From JAZKFT01 sp965246935 (GTDB taxonomy: Bacteria > Bacteroidota > Bacteroidia > Chitinophagales > Chitinophagaceae): a stretch of 64,000 nucleotides of DNA. Position 1 is the first letter of the stretch, and each line of letters starts with the position of its first letter. The notes under the pieces are model-generated. The model saw only the letters and a program-made list of their open reading frames with translations, was not told the origin of the DNA and made no database searches. Positions 17,934-26,172 of the stretch are shown in pieces. Location: positions 157,491 through 221,490 of the forward strand of contig CBDFGC010000028.1 of assembly GCA_965246935.1 (NCBI GenBank), written 5' to 3'. The translations under genes were made by a program, and so were the position numbers.

Positions 17934-18749
17934 ATGATTCAAAGCCTAAAGAAACATTGGCAGGCCTACCTGATGGAGCTTTCCGGATTAGCAGGGTTTG
18001 TGATTTTAGCCGGCCTTTTGACAATTTTTCTGGAGCATCCTGACTTACCCGTAATGAAAAGTTCATTAAAAGATCATGCTTTCATCAGGCGTGTACCCTT
18101 AGGTATTATTATGGGTGCATATATCACCATCATTATTTTATTATTTGGTAAAAAGTCCGGTGCTCATTTCAATCCGGTCGCTACCTGGACAATTTATAGA
18201 TTAGGTAAAATAAGTTTTGCGGATGCCGTATTTTTTACAGTTGCTCAATTTATAGGCGCTATCGGTGGTGCACAGTTACTTAAATATGTAATGGGAAGTC
18301 TGTTCAGTAATCCTGCTATTGATTACGGTGTTACAAAGCCTAAGCCACCGTATGAAAGCATGACTGCTTTTGTTGCGGAGTTTATCATTTCCTTTGTTTT
18401 AATGTTAATGACTTTAATGGCGGGTAGTTCAAAGCGGTTTGAAAAAAAGTTGGCTTATCTATCCGGTATGCTAATAGCTATTTACCTGATTGTAGAGACT
18501 CCTTTTTCGGGCATGAGTCTTAATCCGGCCCGCTCTTTTGCCGGGGCGCTGGCTGCTAACCAATGGGCACATTTATGGATTTACTTTGTTGCACCTATCC
18601 TTGCTATGCTGGCGGCGGGTGAGGTTTTTGTAAGGTGGAAAGAAAAAAAGCTAAGGCAGATCCTTCAGGAAACGCATCCGGCCAAAACTATTTCTGTAGA
18701 AAGTGATTATAAAGAGATGCAGCATCATCCCGTAGAAAAAATTACCTGA
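17934..18749 (+). CDS. Aquaporin / MIP-family channel
   Basis: The 271-residue protein has six membrane helices and two half-helix motifs: the first is Asn-Pro-Val near residue 80 (SGAHFNPVATW) instead of the usual Asn-Pro-Ala, and the second is a regular NPA-Arg near 197-200 (MSLNPARSFAGAL). Such substitutions of the first NPA are known in unusual MIP proteins and can change selectivity, so water, glycerol or another small solute are all possible. The charged C-terminal tail of about 45 residues (WKEKKLRQILQETHPAK) is cytoplasmic. A truncated relic of the same gene lies 5.9 kb upstream. It is the first plus-strand gene after the divergent control region and precedes the SDR operon by 89 bases. 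Confidence 0.9.
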   Translation: MIQSLKKHWQAYLMELSGLAGFVILAGLLTIFLEHPDLPVMKSSLKDHAFIRRVPLGIIMGAYITIIILLFGKKSGAHFNPVATWTIYRLGKISFADAVFFTVAQFIGAIGGAQLLKYVMGSLFSNPAIDYGVTKPKPPYESMTAFVAEFIISFVLMLMTLMAGSSKRFEKKLAYLSGMLIAIYLIVETPFSGMSLNPARSFAGALAANQWAHLWIYFVAPILAMLAAGEVFVRWKEKKLRQILQETHPAKTISVESDYKEMQHHPVEKIT

Positions 18750-18838
18750 CTGGTTTTGTTATCAATAAATAAAGTTGCATTCCGAACATTCATATAGCAT
18801 TGTTGGTAATTATTATTCAGGATAAAAAAATTTGTTGA

Positions 18839-19702
18839 ATGAAACGCTATCCAAAATCGAAGGAATTCAAGGGGCAGAAATTACCTTATCCTGCGAAGCA
18901 GTCGGAAATGGATCCATTGCCCCAGACTGAATTAACGGAATATAAACCTGCCCGGAAATTAGCAGATAAAGTAGCCATTATAACCGGAGGAGACTCTGGT
19001 ATTGGCCGGGCGGTAGCTATGGCATTTGCAATGGAAGGAGCAAATGTGTCCATTGTGTATAATCAAAATGAGGATGACGCGGCTGAAACAAAAAGGCTGT
19101 GTGAAAAAAATAACACCAAGTGCCTTGTGATTAAAGCAGATGTACGCAGCGCTGATGAATGTAATGCAGCCGTTGCAAAAACAGTAGCGGAGTTTGGAGG
19201 CCTGAATATTCTTGTAAATAATGCAGCCTATCAGTTGGCACAACAAAAGTTTGAGGATATTACGGAGGAACAATTGCGGCGCACCTTTGAAACAAACATA
19301 TTTGGTTATTTCTTTATGGCGCAGGCGGCCTTGCCACATTTACAGGAAGGTGATTCAATCATCAATACCGGCAGCATCGTCGGCAAAACCGGTATCCCTA
19401 TTTTAATTGATTATTCCAGTAGCAAAGGAGCTATTCATTCTTTTACCAAATCACTGGCATTACACCTGGGAGAAAAAGGTATCCGTGTTAATTGTGTTAT
19501 TCCCGGCCCTGTCTGGACGCCAAACATCCCGGGCACCATGCCCATTGAGGAAGTCGAAAATTTTGGTCACGAAGTAGCCCTGGGCCGCCCCGGGCAGCCG
19601 GAAGAACTGGCACCCGCATATGTTTTCCTGGCATCACCGGACGGAAGTTTTATGACAGGTAGCCTGGTTGATGTAACCGGCGGTAAATTATCAAGCGATT
19701 AA
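18839..19702 (+). CDS. SDR oxidoreductase, general-stress (YhdF/YghA) type
   Basis: The 287-residue classical-extended SDR has a 40-residue N-terminal extension with KEFKGQKLPYPAKQSEMDP, characteristic of the stress-related YhdF/YghA branch. The NAD(P) motif TGGDSGIGRAV follows near residues 49-59, NNAA near 127-130, a catalytic Ser near 179 (NTGSIVG) and the Tyr-x3-Lys pair near 192-196 (DYSSSKGAI). These enzymes reduce aldehydes or ketones with NAD(P)H in the cytoplasm. It starts a tight operon: one base separates its stop from the next gene (gluconate-2-dehydrogenase-3-like). Substrate unknown. Confidence 0.92.
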   Translation: MKRYPKSKEFKGQKLPYPAKQSEMDPLPQTELTEYKPARKLADKVAIITGGDSGIGRAVAMAFAMEGANVSIVYNQNEDDAAETKRLCEKNNTKCLVIKADVRSADECNAAVAKTVAEFGGLNILVNNAAYQLAQQKFEDITEEQLRRTFETNIFGYFFMAQAALPHLQEGDSIINTGSIVGKTGIPILIDYSSSKGAIHSFTKSLALHLGEKGIRVNCVIPGPVWTPNIPGTMPIEEVENFGHEVALGRPGQPEELAPAYVFLASPDGSFMTGSLVDVTGGKLSSD

Positions 19703-19703
19703 T

Positions 19704-20327
19704 ATGAGAAATGATCATTATCCTTCAGGAACGGTGCAGGCATTGCTCCCAACAGATTTGGTTACACCGGCTACCCGTTATGCTTTGCAGGAACGCCTCC
19801 AAAAAGAACCGGTATCCCGTCCCCTCTTTTTTGATGCAGATTCATTTATTACACTTCGGGCAGTTTGTATGCGGCTTATTCCCCAGCCCAACTCTGATCG
19901 GATGGTGGATTTACCTGGAAATTTAGATGACCTACTTGCTAAAGGAAAAGGGAATGGCTGGCGGTACGATACGATGCCGGCTGATGGTGACGCATTTACG
20001 ATGGGATTAGAAGGCATCAACGAAACCGCCGGTTTAATGTATGGTCGTCCCTTCCACCAGCTTACAACAACCGGGCAGGACAACATATTAGGTTTAATTC
20101 AATCAGGTGTTGCATCAGGTGCTGCCTGGAAAGTACTGCCTGCTACACTATTTTTTGAAGAGTTGCTATCTGCACTGGTTGAAATTTATTACAGTCATCC
20201 TTATGCAAAAGACGATATTGGCGATGCTACGATGGCAGATGCAAAAGGCTGGCAAAAGATCGGGTTAAATGAATTGGAAGTTCAGGAACCCACACCATTA
20301 AAGGAGGAGGTTTATGCCGGTTCTTAA
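19704..20327 (+). CDS. Gluconate 2-dehydrogenase subunit 3-like protein, leaderless
   Basis: The 207-residue protein matches the Gluconate_2-dh3 family (PF13618), the small subunit that partners GMC-type dehydrogenases: it has LFFDADSFITLRAVCMRLIPQ near the N terminus, the short segment FFEELLSALVEIYYSHPY, and a C-terminal GWQKIGLNELE. Family members normally carry a twin-arginine signal that exports the GMC partner. Here residues 1-40 (MRNDHYPSGTVQALLPTDL) have no signal of any kind, so the pair probably works in the cytoplasm. Its end overlaps the GMC gene by 14 bases, indicating translational coupling. Compare the Tat-exported copy at 45039. Confidence 0.85.
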   Translation: MRNDHYPSGTVQALLPTDLVTPATRYALQERLQKEPVSRPLFFDADSFITLRAVCMRLIPQPNSDRMVDLPGNLDDLLAKGKGNGWRYDTMPADGDAFTMGLEGINETAGLMYGRPFHQLTTTGQDNILGLIQSGVASGAAWKVLPATLFFEELLSALVEIYYSHPYAKDDIGDATMADAKGWQKIGLNELEVQEPTPLKEEVYAGS

Positions 20328-21906
20328 CCCAATTGTAAAGCAGTCGGATGGTATGGTAATGCAACGGTTTTCAACTGAAGAGATGGTTGATGCCGTGGTA
20401 ATTGGTACCGGTGCAGGAGGTGCGCCGCTTTTATCACGGCTGGCAAAAGCAGGATTAAAAGTAGTGGCGCTGGAAGCAGGAGAACATTGGTCTCCTGCAA
20501 AAGATTTTTCTACCGATGAAGTTGATCAATCGAAACTTTTCTGGACGGATGAACGATTGAGTGCCGGAGCTGATCCCGTTCATTTCGGAAATAACAATTC
20601 CGGCATTGGTGTAGGTGGTTCTACCCTGCATTACACGGCTTATGTGCCCCGCCCCCAGCCGGATGATTTTCAGTTATATTCAGAATTTGGCGTAGGTGTT
20701 AACTGGCCGATTGGCTATAATGATCTGGAACCTTATTTTGATGAACTGGAAGGCTTTCTGGGTGTTTCCGGACCATCATTTTATCCATGGGGAAAGCCAC
20801 ATGCTAAAAGCTACCCGCTACAACCACTTCCCTTAAATGGTGCTGCACAATTAATGCAACGGGGTTGTAAGGTACTGAACATACGCACCTCACCTGCGCC
20901 AAATGCGGCTTTATCTGCTCCCTATTACCAGGAAAGTATCGGGTGGCGGGCTGCCTGCACCAATCGTGGCTTTTGCCAGGCGGGCTGCACTACCGGTGCC
21001 AAAGCAAGTATGGATGTAACCTATATTCCGCTTGCCATTCAGCACGGTGCAGAAGTTCGCTCCAATTCTTTTGTTACAGGATTTGAGCAGGATCATTCAG
21101 GCCATATTAGCAGCTTAATTTATATGAACAATGGCCTTGAACAGCGCCAGCGTTGCAGGTTTGTATTTCTCTGTGCCGGAGCTGTTGAAACGCCCCGTTT
21201 ACTGCTGATGAATAACCTGGCTAACTCCAGTGGTGAAATAGGTAAAAATTTTATGGCACATACCGGTATGCAGGTTTGGGCACAATTTGATGAGGACATC
21301 CGCCCGTATAAAGGTATTCCGGGTGCGTTAATTTCCGAAGATACACACCGGCCTGAAGGTGCAGATTTTGCAGGAGGCTACTTATTGCAATCCATTGGTG
21401 TAATGCCCGTAACCTATGCCTCTCAGGTAGCCCGTGGGCGTGGCTTGTGGGGCGAAAAACTACTGCAATGTATGCGTGGATATAATCATACGGCAGGGAT
21501 TAATATATTGGGCGATTGCCTGCCGTACGCTACTAATTTTTTAGAGCTTTCTGATGAATCAGATAGCCGGGGCCTTCCTAAACCCCGCATCCATTTTTCG
21601 AATGGTGAGAATGAACAGCGCCTAACAAATCATGCTGAAAAAATAATGAGGGAAATATGGAGCGTGGCAGGGGCAAAAGATATGTGGTCATTTAACAGGA
21701 GCGCACATATCATTGGAACCTGCAGAATGGGAGATAACGCACAAAAAGCAGTGGTTAACAGTGAAGGGAAAAGCTTTGACATTCCCAATCTTTTTATTTC
21801 AGATAACTCCGTATTTCCAAGTGCGCTCAGTGTAAATCCTGCACTTACAATTATGGCTAATTCCTTACGGATAGCAGATCGCTTTTTAGCAGGGAAATCA
21901 AGGTAG
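20314..21906 (+). CDS. GMC-family FAD oxidoreductase (leaderless pair)
   Basis: The 530-residue flavoprotein has the Rossmann FAD motif VVIGTGAGGAPLLSRLAKAG near residues 28-47, GGSTLHYTAYVPRP, and the C-terminal GMC signature with IIGTCRMGDN (His in HIIGTC) and LSVNPALTIMANS. A Cys-rich patch CTNRGFCQAGCTTGAKAS lies in the middle, as in gluconate 2-dehydrogenase and glucoside 3-dehydrogenase-type enzymes. It would oxidise a sugar or alcohol and pass electrons to the partner subunit. No signal peptide is present. The start at 20314 overlaps the upstream gene; a later Met (residue 14 or 16) is possible. Substrate, and the electron acceptor since no cytochrome gene adjoins, are unknown. Confidence 0.88.
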   Translation: MPVLNPIVKQSDGMVMQRFSTEEMVDAVVIGTGAGGAPLLSRLAKAGLKVVALEAGEHWSPAKDFSTDEVDQSKLFWTDERLSAGADPVHFGNNNSGIGVGGSTLHYTAYVPRPQPDDFQLYSEFGVGVNWPIGYNDLEPYFDELEGFLGVSGPSFYPWGKPHAKSYPLQPLPLNGAAQLMQRGCKVLNIRTSPAPNAALSAPYYQESIGWRAACTNRGFCQAGCTTGAKASMDVTYIPLAIQHGAEVRSNSFVTGFEQDHSGHISSLIYMNNGLEQRQRCRFVFLCAGAVETPRLLLMNNLANSSGEIGKNFMAHTGMQVWAQFDEDIRPYKGIPGALISEDTHRPEGADFAGGYLLQSIGVMPVTYASQVARGRGLWGEKLLQCMRGYNHTAGINILGDCLPYATNFLELSDESDSRGLPKPRIHFSNGENEQRLTNHAEKIMREIWSVAGAKDMWSFNRSAHIIGTCRMGDNAQKAVVNSEGKSFDIPNLFISDNSVFPSALSVNPALTIMANSLRIADRFLAGKSR

Positions 21907-21985
21907 AAATTAAGCTAAGGTGCTGATTTGGAAGTATGGGCTGAATCAGGCAATAAAACATATATATATTTAGTGTAAAAGATAA

Positions 21986-23332
21986 ATGCACATGGCAAGT
22001 AATAGTTTTCTGAATATTATTGATAACATTTTGGGCGACAGTGATTATAGCGGCGATGAGTACGGCGGAGCGACAGGGCAATCCGGAAAAGGATTGCCGG
22101 ACGCATCTCCACGAAACTTCATGTTTGCCACCGGCATTGAATGTTCTTACCCTACCATTGACAATGGCCGTACCAGGCGTGACCAGCTTGACGAATGCGG
22201 GCATTATACACACTGGAAAAAAGACATAGGCCTTGTGAAGAACCTGGGTTTGAAAGTGCTTCGTTATGGTTTGCCTTATTATAAAATTCACATAGGGCCT
22301 GATGTTTATGACTGGAGCTTCGCCGACCAGGTAATGGAGGAAATAAAGCGCCTGGAAATAATTCCCATTCTTGATTTGCTTCATTTTGGTTTACCGGATT
22401 GGCTGGGCAATTTTCAAAATCCGGAACTACCTATTCATTTTGCCAACTATGCAAAAGCAGTTGCCCGCCGCTATCCCTGGGTGCGTTATTACACACCTGT
22501 GAACGAAATTTATGTTACGGCTAAAATGAGTGCAAAGGATGGTGTATGGAATGAGCAGTTGAAAAGTGACCGTGCATTTGTAACTGCTATGAAGCACTTA
22601 GTGGCAGCAAGTATTCTGGCTACACACAGTATTGCAAAATGCCGCCCGGATGCGATTATTATTCAAAGTGAATCGGCTGAATATATGCACGAGGCAAAAG
22701 CAGAACCATCGCCGGAAATACGGCTGATGAATAAGCAGCGTCTTATATCCCTTGACCTGCTGTATGCCCATCCGCCCGATGCTGATGTATATATTTACCT
22801 GATGGATAATGGCATGACACAGGAGGAGTATGTCTGGTTTATGAAAGGTGAGCCACCAGGCTACCAGGTAATGGGCAATGACTACTATGGCCGCAACGAA
22901 AAAATACTGATGCCTGACAACACCGTATCCACAGCCGAAGATGTAATGGGCTGGTACCAGATAACCCGTGATTATTATGACCGGTATAAAAAGCCGGTGA
23001 TGCATACGGAGACGAATACTTTTGATGCAGCACAAAACCCAACCTGGCTTTGGAAACAATGGATTAATATTTTGCGTATGAGATCAGACGGGGTACCGGT
23101 GCTGGGCTTTACCTGGTATAGCCTGATTGATCAGATAGATTGGGATACCGGGCTTGCAGAAAAGAATAACAGGGTAAACGCATGTGGTTTGTATACCCTT
23201 GACCGAAAGCCGCAACCTGTAGCAGCCGCATATCGCATGTTGCTGGAAGAATACGGACAGATAACCATTTTTCCGCATGGAGAATTGTTTGAAGTAACCA
23301 CTAAGGAAGCCCGGTTAAAAGTGGAGGTATGA
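21986..23332 (+). CDS. GH1-like (family 1 glycosylhydrolase) enzyme
   Basis: A 448-residue clan A TIM-barrel enzyme. Features include FATGIECSYPTIDNGRTRRDQ near the N terminus, LDLLHFGLPDWLGNFQNPE, the acid/base Glu near 174 (YYTPVNEIYVT) and a nucleophile Glu near 342 (MHTETNTF). This is a divergent GH1-like group; the substrate need not be a beta-glucoside. A starting Met at 21992 is possible, two codons later. No signal peptide, so cytoplasmic. One base separates its stop from the alpha/beta hydrolase ATG, so the two are coupled. A near-identical paralogue lies at 26701, frameshifted. Confidence 0.85.
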   Translation: MHMASNSFLNIIDNILGDSDYSGDEYGGATGQSGKGLPDASPRNFMFATGIECSYPTIDNGRTRRDQLDECGHYTHWKKDIGLVKNLGLKVLRYGLPYYKIHIGPDVYDWSFADQVMEEIKRLEIIPILDLLHFGLPDWLGNFQNPELPIHFANYAKAVARRYPWVRYYTPVNEIYVTAKMSAKDGVWNEQLKSDRAFVTAMKHLVAASILATHSIAKCRPDAIIIQSESAEYMHEAKAEPSPEIRLMNKQRLISLDLLYAHPPDADVYIYLMDNGMTQEEYVWFMKGEPPGYQVMGNDYYGRNEKILMPDNTVSTAEDVMGWYQITRDYYDRYKKPVMHTETNTFDAAQNPTWLWKQWINILRMRSDGVPVLGFTWYSLIDQIDWDTGLAEKNNRVNACGLYTLDRKPQPVAAAYRMLLEEYGQITIFPHGELFEVTTKEARLKVEV

Positions 23333-23333
23333 C

Positions 23334-24107
23334 ATGAAGAACGAAAAAAGATTGCATTTTACAGACGTTGGTGAAGGAAAAGTTGCATTCGTGTTTCTGC
23401 ACTATTTCGGTGGCTCATCTCATACATGGCAAAAAGTAATAGTTGAATTAAGTCCTCAATTCAGGTGTATCGCCATTGACTTACCCGGATTTGGAGATTC
23501 ACAAGGTGAGTTCACTGTGTTATCGGTGAACTTTTGTGCTGATAGGGTTATCAGCGTAATAGAAATGCTTCAGTTAGAAAAGTATGTATTGGTGGGCCAC
23601 TCGATGGGTGGGAAGATAGCATTGGCAGTGGCTTCCAGGCAATTGCCTGGCCTCTTATCGCTAATACTAATTGCTCCATCGCCGCCTACGCCTGAACCAA
23701 TGGACGACAAGGCACGTGCAGCATTAATAAAAGCCTTTGGCGACCGATCCGCTCTGGAAAAATTAGCTAACTCTATTACTGCCAAACCACTGCCGAAACA
23801 GGATATAGAAGATGTAGTGGCAGATAACCTGCGTGTATCCAAAGTATCATGGACTTGGTGGGCAGAACTGGGAAGCAGGGAAGATATATCCTCTCAAATG
23901 TCAGGAATTCAGTTTCCGGTATTCATTATTAGCGGCGAAAAGGATCCTAATTTTTCAACCGCTTTTCTGCATAAAGAAATGTCTGATTACTTTCCATCAG
24001 CATCGTTTGCAGAAGTAACAGATACAGGTCATTTGCTTCCTGTTGAAAAACCTTTTGCGGTAGCAAAGCTGATACGGGAATTTGCCGGCAAACAAAAACC
24101 GATGTAA
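23334..24107 (+). CDS. Alpha/beta hydrolase
   Basis: A 257-residue alpha/beta-hydrolase with the nucleophile elbow GHSMGG (Ser near 90), likely Asp near 204 (ISGEKDPNF) and His near 233 (DTGHLLPVEKP). The oxyanion strand VFLHYFGGSSHTW contains His-Tyr-Phe-Gly-Gly in place of the more common HGxG. No signal peptide, so it acts in the cytoplasm. It is the last gene of the SDR-Gluconate_2-dh3-GMC-GH1 run and is one base downstream of the GH1-like gene. Coupled hydrolases of this kind could clear a lactone or ester made by the dehydrogenase, which is inference. Confidence 0.9.
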   Translation: MKNEKRLHFTDVGEGKVAFVFLHYFGGSSHTWQKVIVELSPQFRCIAIDLPGFGDSQGEFTVLSVNFCADRVISVIEMLQLEKYVLVGHSMGGKIALAVASRQLPGLLSLILIAPSPPTPEPMDDKARAALIKAFGDRSALEKLANSITAKPLPKQDIEDVVADNLRVSKVSWTWWAELGSREDISSQMSGIQFPVFIISGEKDPNFSTAFLHKEMSDYFPSASFAEVTDTGHLLPVEKPFAVAKLIREFAGKQKPM

Positions 24108-24181
24108 CTACTCATTACTCATTTGTTGCTTTGTTTATAAAATGAAGGTTTTATTTAGTCTATACTATTTGGATATACAAT

Positions 24182-24204
24182 TGTAATACTTCTGTGAGAT
24201 TTTT
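24182..24204 (+). promoter_or_regulatory. CTGTGAGA motif, copy 2
   Basis: ACTTCTGTGAGATTTTT preceded by TGTAAT, close to the block at 15127, with shared sequence continuing to GTTTGT at 24223-24228. It lies 49 bases before the first possible start of the beta-propeller lipoprotein gene, a promoter-like distance. Confidence 0.5.
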
Positions 24205-24252
24205 AGCAGCGTATGGATTAGCGTTTGTTTATATACCCGGTAAGGCATTTTC

Positions 24253-25584
24253 ATGATGCCTGATAAACAAAACGATATGAAACGATACAAACTCTTCACA
24301 CAACAGTTAATTAAAGGAGTACTTGGGTTTTTCATTTGCGGTATGTCATTAGTCTCCTGTGGTAAGGATGATAACAACAATAGCGGGCCTTATGACGTAG
24401 TATACCTGCAAACAAATAATTTTAATGATAATCAGAATGCAATCTTAGCTTATCGGGACAAGGGCAACGGCAAGTTGGAACCGTTGGCGGGTAGCCCGTT
24501 TTTAACCAACGGTTCCGGTGTGGGTAATCCGATGCAGATTTTAGGGCCGTTGGATTCAGATTATGAATTAAGGCTTTCGACAGATAAAAAATTTTTATTA
24601 GCTGTCAATTCAGGCAGTAATACCATCGCTGTATTTTCTATAAAAGACAACGGGGCATTAGAACATGTACCGAGTTCACCTTTTTCTTCGGGCGGCCAAA
24701 CACCGGTAGCTCTTGATGTATCAGGCAATTATGTGTTCGTGGTAAACAAAAGCCAGGATCCCTTGCATGCCACCCCTATGGCGCCGAATTATACTATTTT
24801 TACGATAGACGGTGCTGGAAAACTGATGCCCGTAACTGGTTCAAAATTCGAAACGACACCCGGAAGTTCTCCTTCCAATGCATTGGTTTCCCGTGATGGC
24901 AAATACCTTTGGGGTGCTGATTTTTTAGGTTTTATGCTGAGCCCAGCAGTGGGTACATTACGTTCATTTACGGTGAGTGGAACCGGAATCATGACTCCGG
25001 TATCAGGTACACCTTATGTATTGCCGAATGGCTCTATGCCTCCAGACAATGGTGCTTTAGGTTTATGGCAACATCCATCCGGCAATCCTTTATATGTAGG
25101 ATTTCCGTTACAGGGTAAAGTAGGGGTATATAATATAAATGCAACCACAGGAGCCCTCAGTTTTCAAACAACGGTTGCGGCCGGCAAAGCTGCCTGCTGG
25201 ATTCGTACCAATGCCGCAGGTAATCATATGTATGTACTTAATTCAGGAGATAATACTGTACAGGTATATAATACAGCTAATCCCCTCTTGCCTGCATCTA
25301 TTCAAATACTGGAACTAAAAAATTCAGGACCGGCTTATGCTGGACCCGGTGGCGCAATGTTCAAAACAAGTGAGGATTTTTCATTGCATCTGTCTACATC
25401 CGAAAAGATTTTATATGTAGTATGCCAGCATACCAACAAGGATTTTAGTATTGGCAATTATAACTATTTGCATACACTTACCATTGCCGATGATGGCCAG
25501 TTAACAGAAGGAACAGAACCTATTCTATTACCCGTAGCAAATAACATACGTCCAAAAGGATCAATAGTAATCAGCAGGCAATAA
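24253..25584 (+). CDS. Beta-propeller lipoprotein (lactonase/YVTN-type repeats)
   Basis: The 443-residue protein has a lipoprotein signal ending GMSLVSC (Cys about 36 from the first Met; a start at the second Met, MKRYKLFTQQL, at 24277 is also sensible). The rest is a WD/YVTN-like propeller with repeats such as FLLAVNSGSNTIAVFSIKD, YLWGADFLGFML and HMYVLNSGDNTVQVYN, in the style of 6-phosphogluconolactonase (Lactonase family, PF10282). It might be a secreted or surface lactonase or simply a structural propeller. It follows the CTGTGAGA motif and is separate from the operon before it. In the context of the GMC oxidoreductase upstream, lactone handling is an attractive, unproven idea. Confidence 0.75.
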   Translation: MMPDKQNDMKRYKLFTQQLIKGVLGFFICGMSLVSCGKDDNNNSGPYDVVYLQTNNFNDNQNAILAYRDKGNGKLEPLAGSPFLTNGSGVGNPMQILGPLDSDYELRLSTDKKFLLAVNSGSNTIAVFSIKDNGALEHVPSSPFSSGGQTPVALDVSGNYVFVVNKSQDPLHATPMAPNYTIFTIDGAGKLMPVTGSKFETTPGSSPSNALVSRDGKYLWGADFLGFMLSPAVGTLRSFTVSGTGIMTPVSGTPYVLPNGSMPPDNGALGLWQHPSGNPLYVGFPLQGKVGVYNINATTGALSFQTTVAAGKAACWIRTNAAGNHMYVLNSGDNTVQVYNTANPLLPASIQILELKNSGPAYAGPGGAMFKTSEDFSLHLSTSEKILYVVCQHTNKDFSIGNYNYLHTLTIADDGQLTEGTEPILLPVANNIRPKGSIVISRQ

Positions 25585-25723
25585 AAACAACGTTGCCGCT
25601 ATTTATCATCAAAAACGTATAAGTCCATTATAGGTATTGTCAGCTACCAGTTCGCTATAGCATGTAAAACCCCGGCCATAACTTATTGGTTACAATTTTG
25701 TTGATCAGAATAAATAAACAAAA

Positions 25724-26104
25724 ATGATGGAAAATAATAAAACGACATCGTACAATAAATTAACACCAACTGAAGAACGGGTAATTGTACACAAAGGCAC
25801 GGAACGTCCTTTTACCGGTGAGTATAACAATAATAAGGAAACCGGCACTTACGTATGCCGCCGCTGCGACGCACCATTATACCGATCACATGATAAGTTC
25901 GATTCTCATTGCGGCTGGCCAAGTTTTGATGATGAGATCGAAGGTGCTGTAAAACACTTGCCCGATGCGGATGGCAGACGTATAGAAATTGTTTGTGCTA
26001 ACTGCGATGCACATTTAGGCCATGTGTTTAAAGGAGAAAGGTTTACGAAAAAGAATACAAGACATTGTGTAAATTCCATCTCCCTAAAATTTATTTCTTC
26101 GTAG
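25724..26104 (+). CDS. msrB: Peptide-methionine (R)-S-oxide reductase
   Basis: MsrB repairs R-methionine sulfoxide in oxidised proteins. The 126-residue, single-domain, leaderless form has the zinc Cys pairs (CRRC at 45-48 and CANC at 91-94), a Cys near 63 in SHCGWPSF and the catalytic Cys near 115 in TRHCVNS, with AHLGHVFKGERF as the family signature. All are present, so it should be active. It is monocistronic and ends in a long hairpin. A methionine-rich protein (28293) lies in the same island, which suits an oxidative stress theme. Confidence 0.95.
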   Translation: MMENNKTTSYNKLTPTEERVIVHKGTERPFTGEYNNNKETGTYVCRRCDAPLYRSHDKFDSHCGWPSFDDEIEGAVKHLPDADGRRIEIVCANCDAHLGHVFKGERFTKKNTRHCVNSISLKFISS

Positions 26105-26123
26105 CAGCACAAATAGTATTTAC

Positions 26124-26172
26124 CAATAATGGTAACCGAAAAGATAAATTGTCTTTTTGGTTACCATTATTG
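26124..26172. terminator. Long hairpin after msrB
   Basis: CAATAATGGTAACC at 26124-26137 pairs with GGTTACCATTATTG at 26159-26172 and the pairing continues inward (GAAAAGA with TCTTTTT, one G-T wobble), leaving a loop of about seven bases (TAAATTG). The stem is about 21 bp. There is no long T-tract after it, so it may protect the msrB mRNA end or act as a weak terminator. Confidence 0.75.

Noticed and set aside
19704..21906. Gluconate 2-dehydrogenase complex
   Set aside because: The cytochrome subunit is missing and no export signal is present, so naming it after gluconate would be unsupported.
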